Source: Solen grandis | Lineage: Eukaryota > Mollusca > Bivalvia > Adapedonta > Solenidae | Assembly: GCA_021229015.1 (NCBI GenBank) | Contig: CM037789.1 | Span: forward strand, 24,832,256 to 24,896,255 | Direction: 5' to 3' | Length of the DNA stretch: 64,000 nt | Part shown: piece by piece, positions 59,076 through 64,000 of the stretch | Layout: the number at the start of each line of letters is the position of its first letter | Position numbering within the stretch: position 1 is the stretch's first letter | Notes under the pieces: generated by a model | Seen by the model: only the letters and a program-made list of their open reading frames with translations | Databases searched by the model: none | What the model was told of the DNA's origin: nothing | Program-made: the position numbers and the translations under genes

Positions 59076-59230
59076 TCAACCCAAAGTCATGAGTCTCTCT
59101 ATAACACACTCTCTCTCTCTTATATTTCTCTCTTTTCAGCTCACTGAGACTCCCCCTCTAATTCTCTCTCTTTCTCCAACACTCCCCTTCTAATTCTTTC
59201 TCTCTCTCTCTTTCTCCGACAAAAAATAAG
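59046..59230. repeat. (CT)n-rich low-complexity zone
   Basis: A pure CT run at about 59046-59070 is followed by interrupted CTCTCT/CTTTCTC blocks to about 59220. Confidence 0.9.
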
Positions 59231-59515
59231 GAGAACAAGGGGAAAAATCAACCTTGCAGATGTATCCTTATCTTTTTCTCATTTTCTCATTATTGGCTGA
59301 TTTACATGGTAACAAGCCTCCTAATGGCCTTAATGAAACTAATTATGTCATAAATTGTCTGAATCGTGCAGTTCTATTCCAGTACCACCTGACTGATGCT
59401 ATATAGGAGCACTCAGGTGTTTCAAGAATCATGAAACTGAAATTAAGTCTCTGATTCATAATCAACAGAATCAACCCATCAACAATTTTACATTATCAGC
59501 AGAACAGAAGTTGAC

Positions 59516-59578
59516 ATCATCATCATCATCATCATCATCATTATGAATCATTATCGTCAGCAGTAGCATGATATCATT

Positions 59579-59631
<53 letters not shown>

Positions 59632-59716
59632 TATCATCATCATCATCATTATTATCATCATTATCATCATCATTATCATCATCATCATCATTTTAATCAC
59701 CATCATCATCATCATT

Positions 59717-59757
<41 letters not shown>

Positions 59758-59805
59758 TATCATCATTATCATCATCATTATCATCATCATCATCATTTTA
59801 ATCAC

Positions 59806-59841
<36 letters not shown>

Positions 59842-59875
59842 TATCATCATCATCATCATCATCATTATCATCATT

Positions 59876-59907
<32 letters not shown>

Positions 59908-59932
59908 TTTAATCACCATCATCATCATACTG
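59516..59932. repeat. Long (ATC)n microsatellite with internal higher-order copies
   Basis: Over 400 bp of CAT/ATC trinucleotides. Markers such as CATTTTAATCACCATC recur three times (near 59690, 59792 and 59907), about 100-115 bp apart, so blocks have been duplicated. The tract ends about 10 bp before the pearl-like element. The 144-codon poly-Met frame on the minus strand is an artefact. Confidence 0.95.
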
Positions 59933-59939
59933 AAAATAA

Positions 59940-61504
59940 ACAAGAGGGCCATGATGGCCCTGAATCGCTCACCTGAGTACCATTGCTTCAACTGATGTCA
60001 AGGTTTTTAAACAGACAAGGATTCTGATATAACTTAATCTAAAACATTTTACCCCTGACAATACTACACACCAAATACCTAAGCAATGGGCCATATGGTT
60101 TCAGAGAAGACTTGGGCGCAGGGTCATTTATCACCGCAGGGCCAAGACTTTGAAAATCTTTGTAATGAACCATTAGATGCCACTACATACCAAAAATCTT
60201 AGCTCTAGGCCTTATTGATTCATAGAAGAAGATTTTTTAAGATTTTCCTATTTAACTCTATGTAAAACAAGTGACCCCTGGTGTGGGGTCATTTATCACC
60301 ATTGGGCTATGATTTGTACAATCTTGGTAGTGGCCCATAAGATGATGCTACATACCAAATATCTAAGCTCTAGGCCTTATGGATTCATAGAAGAAGATTT
60401 TTTAAGATTTTCCTATTTAACTCTATGTAAAACAAGTGACCCCTGGTGTGGGGTCATTTATCACCATTGGGCTATGATTTGTACAATCTTGGTAGTGGCC
60501 CATAAGATGATGCTACATACCAAATATCTAAGCTCTAGGCCTTATGCATTCATGGAAGAAGATTTTTTAAGATTTTCCTATATAACTCTATGTAAAACAA
60601 GTGACCCTGGTGCGGGGTCATTTATCACCATAGGGCTATAATTTGTACAATCTTGGTAGTGGCCCATAAGATGATGCTACATACCAAATATCTAAGCTCT
60701 AGGCCTTATGGATTCATAGAAGAAGATTTTTTAAGATTTTCCTATATAACTCTATGTAAAACAAGTGACCCCTGGTGCGGGGTCATTTATCACCATAGGG
60801 CTATGATTTGTACAATCTTGGTAGTGGCCCATAAGATGATGCTTCATACCAAATATCTAAGCTCTAGGCCTTATGGATTCATAGAAGAAGATTTTTATAA
60901 CTCTATGTAAAACAAGTGACCCCTGGTGCGGGGTCATTTATCACCATAGGGCTATGATTTGTACAATCTTGGTAGTGGCCCATAAGATGATGCTACATAC
61001 CAAAAATCAAAAGGTTAGGCCTTGTGGTTTCGGAGAAGAAGATTTTTTCAAGTTTTTCCTATATTAGCCTATGTGAAATCAAGTGACCCCTGGGGCGGGG
61101 CCAATTTTGACCCCAGGGTCATAATTTGTACAATCCTGGTAGAGAGTCATAAGATCATGCTACATACCAAAAATCAAAAGGCTAGGCCTTGTGGTTTCAG
61201 AGAAGAAGATTTTTTAAATTTTCATTTTTAAAATCTATTTTTAGCTCCTGTGACCTAATTATGCGATGGACCAGAACCATTTATACAACTTTAGTAGAGC
61301 TTCATCCAAGGAACATTCCTGCAAAATATTTTTCAAATTGGCCAAGCCGTTTAGGAGGAGATGTTGTTTGAAGCAATTGTTGACGCCGGACGCACGGACG
61401 CACGGACGGACGCACGCACGCACGCACGGACGACGGACGACGGACGCCGGACAAAAGGCGATCAGAAAAGCTCACCTTGAGCACGTTGTGCTCATGTGAG
61501 CTAA
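59940..61504 (+). mobile_element. Pearl-like / Helentron-type non-autonomous element, complete
   Basis: It starts AACAAGAGGGCCATGATGGC, with AGGGCCAT-G-ATGGCCCT forming an 8-bp hairpin. A unique left part (to about 60290) is followed by about five units of ~165 bp beginning GGGCTATGATTTGTACAATC and a diverged unit at about 61110. A CpG-dense GGACG/GCACG stretch lies at 61380-61450. The end hairpin (AGCTCAC 61469-61475 with GTGAGCT 61496-61502, inner GAGCAC / GTGCTC) is followed by CTAAT; a hairpin plus CTAA-T end would fit a Helitron-like terminus. Open frames of 69-110 codons are read-through of the 165-bp (55-codon) unit. Confidence 0.75.
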
Positions 61505-61514
61505 TAAAAACAAA

Positions 61515-61805
61515 GGAGTACAAATCATTTTTGGACCTGAGTACAAATCATTTTGAACCTGAGTACACAACATTTTGAACCTGAGTACAGAACATTTTAG
61601 ACCTGAGTACAGAATAGTTTAGACCTGAGTACAGAATAGTTTAGATCTGAGTACAAATCATTTTGGACCTGAGTACAGAATAGTTTAGACCTGAGTACAG
61701 ATCATTCTGGACCTGAGTACAGGTTATTTTGAGTACTGATTATTTTGGACCTGACTACAAATCATTTTGGACCTGAGTACAGAACATTTTGGACCTTTAT
61801 ACAAA
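61515..61805. repeat. 22-bp tandem repeat, about 13 copies
   Basis: The unit GACCTGAGTACAGAATAGTTTA is 22 bp, with variants AAATCATTTTG and AGAACATTTTG in the second half. It starts about 10 bp after the end of the pearl-like element. Confidence 0.9.
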
Positions 61806-61914
61806 GATATCACCTGATTTCAGCAGTCACTTTTTCAGGTTCCTTTTACTGAGCCCCTAAGACACTGGTCTGGACACACAATTATATGAGCAATTGAAAT
61901 CACATGAATTGTGC

Positions 61915-62014
61915 NNNNNNNNNNNNNNNNNNNNNNNNNNNNNNNNNNNNNNNNNNNNNNNNNNNNNNNNNNNNNNNNNNNNNNNNNNNNNNNNNNNNNN
62001 NNNNNNNNNNNNNN
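61915..62014. other. Assembly gap, 100 N
   Basis: A join of unknown size. Sequence on the right repeats 56320-56646, which raises the question of whether the right contig is an alternative allele. Confidence 0.99.
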
Positions 62015-62341
62015 CCGTTACTCTCCATACATCATCCTTGGGATTATTAGCTTACATTTGCTTATTATCATTCATTTGTAAAACAGCTCATCCTTTCCTT
62101 TCTCAATGATATAGTGGGTATTTTTTTGACAAATGGACCAATGGAGACTATGACCTTTCAATATGGATGGCGCGTTGGATTTTTTCATGATGATTCTAAA
62201 TTAAGTAAATTAATCGGTATCTTTAAAACAACAAAGCAACGCTCTGTAGCCATATATCTCCCTGTTGACATATGAAGTCAACATATTATGGGAGTCATGG
62301 GTATCCAACCATGAACATCAAGTATCTATGTGTCAACCTAA
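62015..62341. repeat. 327-bp duplicate of 56320-56646 (filled-site copy)
   Basis: The match begins at the gap edge and ends exactly where AACAAGAGGGCC starts. No mismatch was found by eye. Confidence 0.95.
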
Positions 62342-64000
62342 CAAGAGGGCCATGATGGCCCTGAATCGCTCACCTGAGTACCATTGCTTCAACTGATGTC
62401 AAGGTTTTTAAACAGACAAGGATTCTGATATAACTTAATCTAAAACATTTTACCCCTGACAATACTACACACCAAATACCTAAGCAATGGGCCATATGGT
62501 TTCAGAGAAGACTTGGGCGCAGGGTCATTTATCACCATAGGGCCAAGACTTTGAAAATCTTTGTAATGAACCATTAGATGCTACTACATACCAAAAATCT
62601 TAGCTCTAGGCCTTATTGATTCATAGAAGAAGATTTTTTAAGATTTTCCTATTTAACTCTATGTAAAACAAGTGACCCCTGGTGTGGGGTCATTTATCAC
62701 CATGGGCCAAGATTTGAAATCTTGTATGGCCATAGATGTCTACATACCAAAATCTAAGCTCTAGGCCTTATGATTCATAGAAGAAGATTTTTTAAGATTT
62801 TCCTATATAACTCTGTGTAAAACAAGTGACCCCTGGTGCGGGGTCATTTATCACCATAGGGCTATGATTTGTACAATCTTGGTAGTGGCCCATAAGATGA
62901 TGCTTCATACCAAATATCTAAGCTCTAGGCCTTATGCATTCATGGAAGAAGATTTTTTAAGATTTTCCTATATAACTCTTGTAAAACAAGTGACCCCTGG
63001 TGCGGGGTCATTTATCACCATAGGGCTATGATTTGTACAATCTTGGTAGTGGCCCATAAGATGATGCTACATACCAAATATTTAAGCTCTAGGCCTTATG
63101 GATTCATAGGAGAAGATTTTTTAAGATTTTCCTATATAACTCTATGTAAAACAAGTGACCCCTGGTGCGGGGTCATTTATCACCATAGGGCTATGATTTG
63201 TACAATCTTGGTAGTGTCCCATAAGATGATGCTCATACCAAATATTAAGCTCTAGGCCTTATGATTCATGGAAGAAGATTTTTTAAGATTTTCCTATAAA
63301 CTCTATGTAAAACAAGTGACCCCTGGTGCGGGGTCATTTATCACCATAGGGCTATGATTTGTACAATCTTGGTAGTGGCCCATAAGATGATGCTACATAC
63401 CAAATATCTAAGCTCTAGGCCTTATGGATTCATAGAAGAAGACTTTTTAAGATTTTTCTATATAACTCTATGTAAAACAAGTGACCCCTGGTGCGGGGTC
63501 ATTTATCACCATAGGGCTATGATTTGTACAATCTTGGTAGTGGCCCATAAGATGATGCTACATACCAAAAATCAAAAGGTTAGGCCTTGTGGTTTCGGAG
63601 AAGAAGATTTTTTAAGTTTTTCCTATATTAGCCTATGTGAAATCAAGTGACCCCTGGGGCGGGGCCAATTTTGACCCCAGGGTCATAATTTGTACAATCC
63701 TGGTAGAGAGTCATAAGATCATGCTACATACCAAAAATCAAAAGGCTAGGCCTTGTGGTTTCAGAGAAGAAGATTTTTTAAATTTTCATTTTTAAAATCT
63801 ATTTTTAGCTCCTGTGACCTAATTATGCGATGGACCAGAACCATTTATACAACTTTAGTAGAGCTTCATCCAAGGAACATTCCTGTAAAATATTTTTCAA
63901 ATTGGCCAAGCCGTTTAGGAGGAGATGTTGTTTGAAGCAATTGTTGACGCCGGACGCACGCACGGACGCACGCACTGACGACGGACAAAAGGCGATCAGA
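62341..64000 (+). mobile_element. Pearl-like element, second copy, cut by window end
   Basis: It has the same start and left part as 59940, nearly identical over the first 300 bp (CACCGCAGG there, CACCATAGG here). It contains one poorly preserved unit near 62700, five clearer ~165-bp units (near 62860, 63023, 63188, 63349 and 63513) and the diverged last unit near 63680. The GGACG/GCACG stretch is at about 63950 and the window ends at GGCGATCAGA, just before the end hairpin. Some units carry single-base deletions. Confidence 0.8.

Noticed and set aside
59557..59991. 144-codon poly-Met/Ile frame on the minus strand
   Set aside because: It is the (ATC)n microsatellite read in one frame.
60309..63935. 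Family of similar 60-110 codon frames suggesting a repeated protein domain
   Set aside because: The 165-bp non-coding unit of the pearl-like element is a multiple of three, so frames stay open. They are not independent genes.

Overview
The window looks like eukaryotic, almost certainly molluscan (most likely bivalve) nuclear DNA. It is AT-rich, has no compact operon-like coding, and is packed with tRNA-headed SINEs, decayed non-LTR retrotransposons, TTAA-flanked MITEs, long minisatellites and elements built like the bivalve 'pearl' / Helentron-type non-autonomous family (a core of ~165-bp tandem units). I could not support a single intact host protein-coding gene. Three runs of exactly 100 N (22052-22151, 38456-38555, 61915-62014) are scaffold joins of unknown true size.

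Layout. 1-3.09 kb: a decayed APE-type LINE. 3.18-6.04 kb: a 63-bp satellite. 6.1-8.3 kb: AT-rich sequence with nothing recognised. 8.3-9.9 kb: an AT-rich minisatellite split by a pearl-like element, then a SINE at 10.0-10.3 kb. 10.9-16.05 kb: three LINE fragments in different orientations, one interrupted inside its RT domain by a 234-bp piggyBac-type MITE. 16.05-17.7 kb: SINE pieces. 19.2-22.05 kb (minus): a fairly well preserved LINE with a C-terminal restriction-like endonuclease, cut by the first gap. 22.15-30.1 kb: a block of suspicious, homopolymer-smeared sequence holding 28-bp, ~20-bp and 24-bp tandem arrays. 30.2-41.5 kb: clean AT-rich non-coding DNA with MITEs and SINEs. 41.53-43.9 kb: a 46-bp satellite with higher-order structure. 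44-59.5 kb: non-coding DNA with microsatellites, SINEs, MITEs and one weak coding candidate. 59.5-64 kb: an (ATC)n tract, one complete pearl-like element, a 22-bp minisatellite, a gap, then a 327-bp duplicate of 56.3-56.6 kb carrying a second pearl-like element.

The best signals concern how repeats relate to each other. A satellite whose monomers carry TTAA has received a TTAA-specific MITE (38.3 kb). A TA-flanked MITE sits inside a SINE (57 kb). A MITE sits inside an RT gene (15.1 kb). An empty and a filled site for the pearl-like element occur on the same scaffold (56.6 and 62.3 kb). MITE copies carry a near-perfect ~67-nt hairpin of small-RNA-precursor size, and a 24-bp minisatellite repeats a motif resembling a recursive splice site. 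No bacterial-type defence system, CRISPR array, rRNA or functional tRNA gene was seen. Repeat periods and identities were read by eye.
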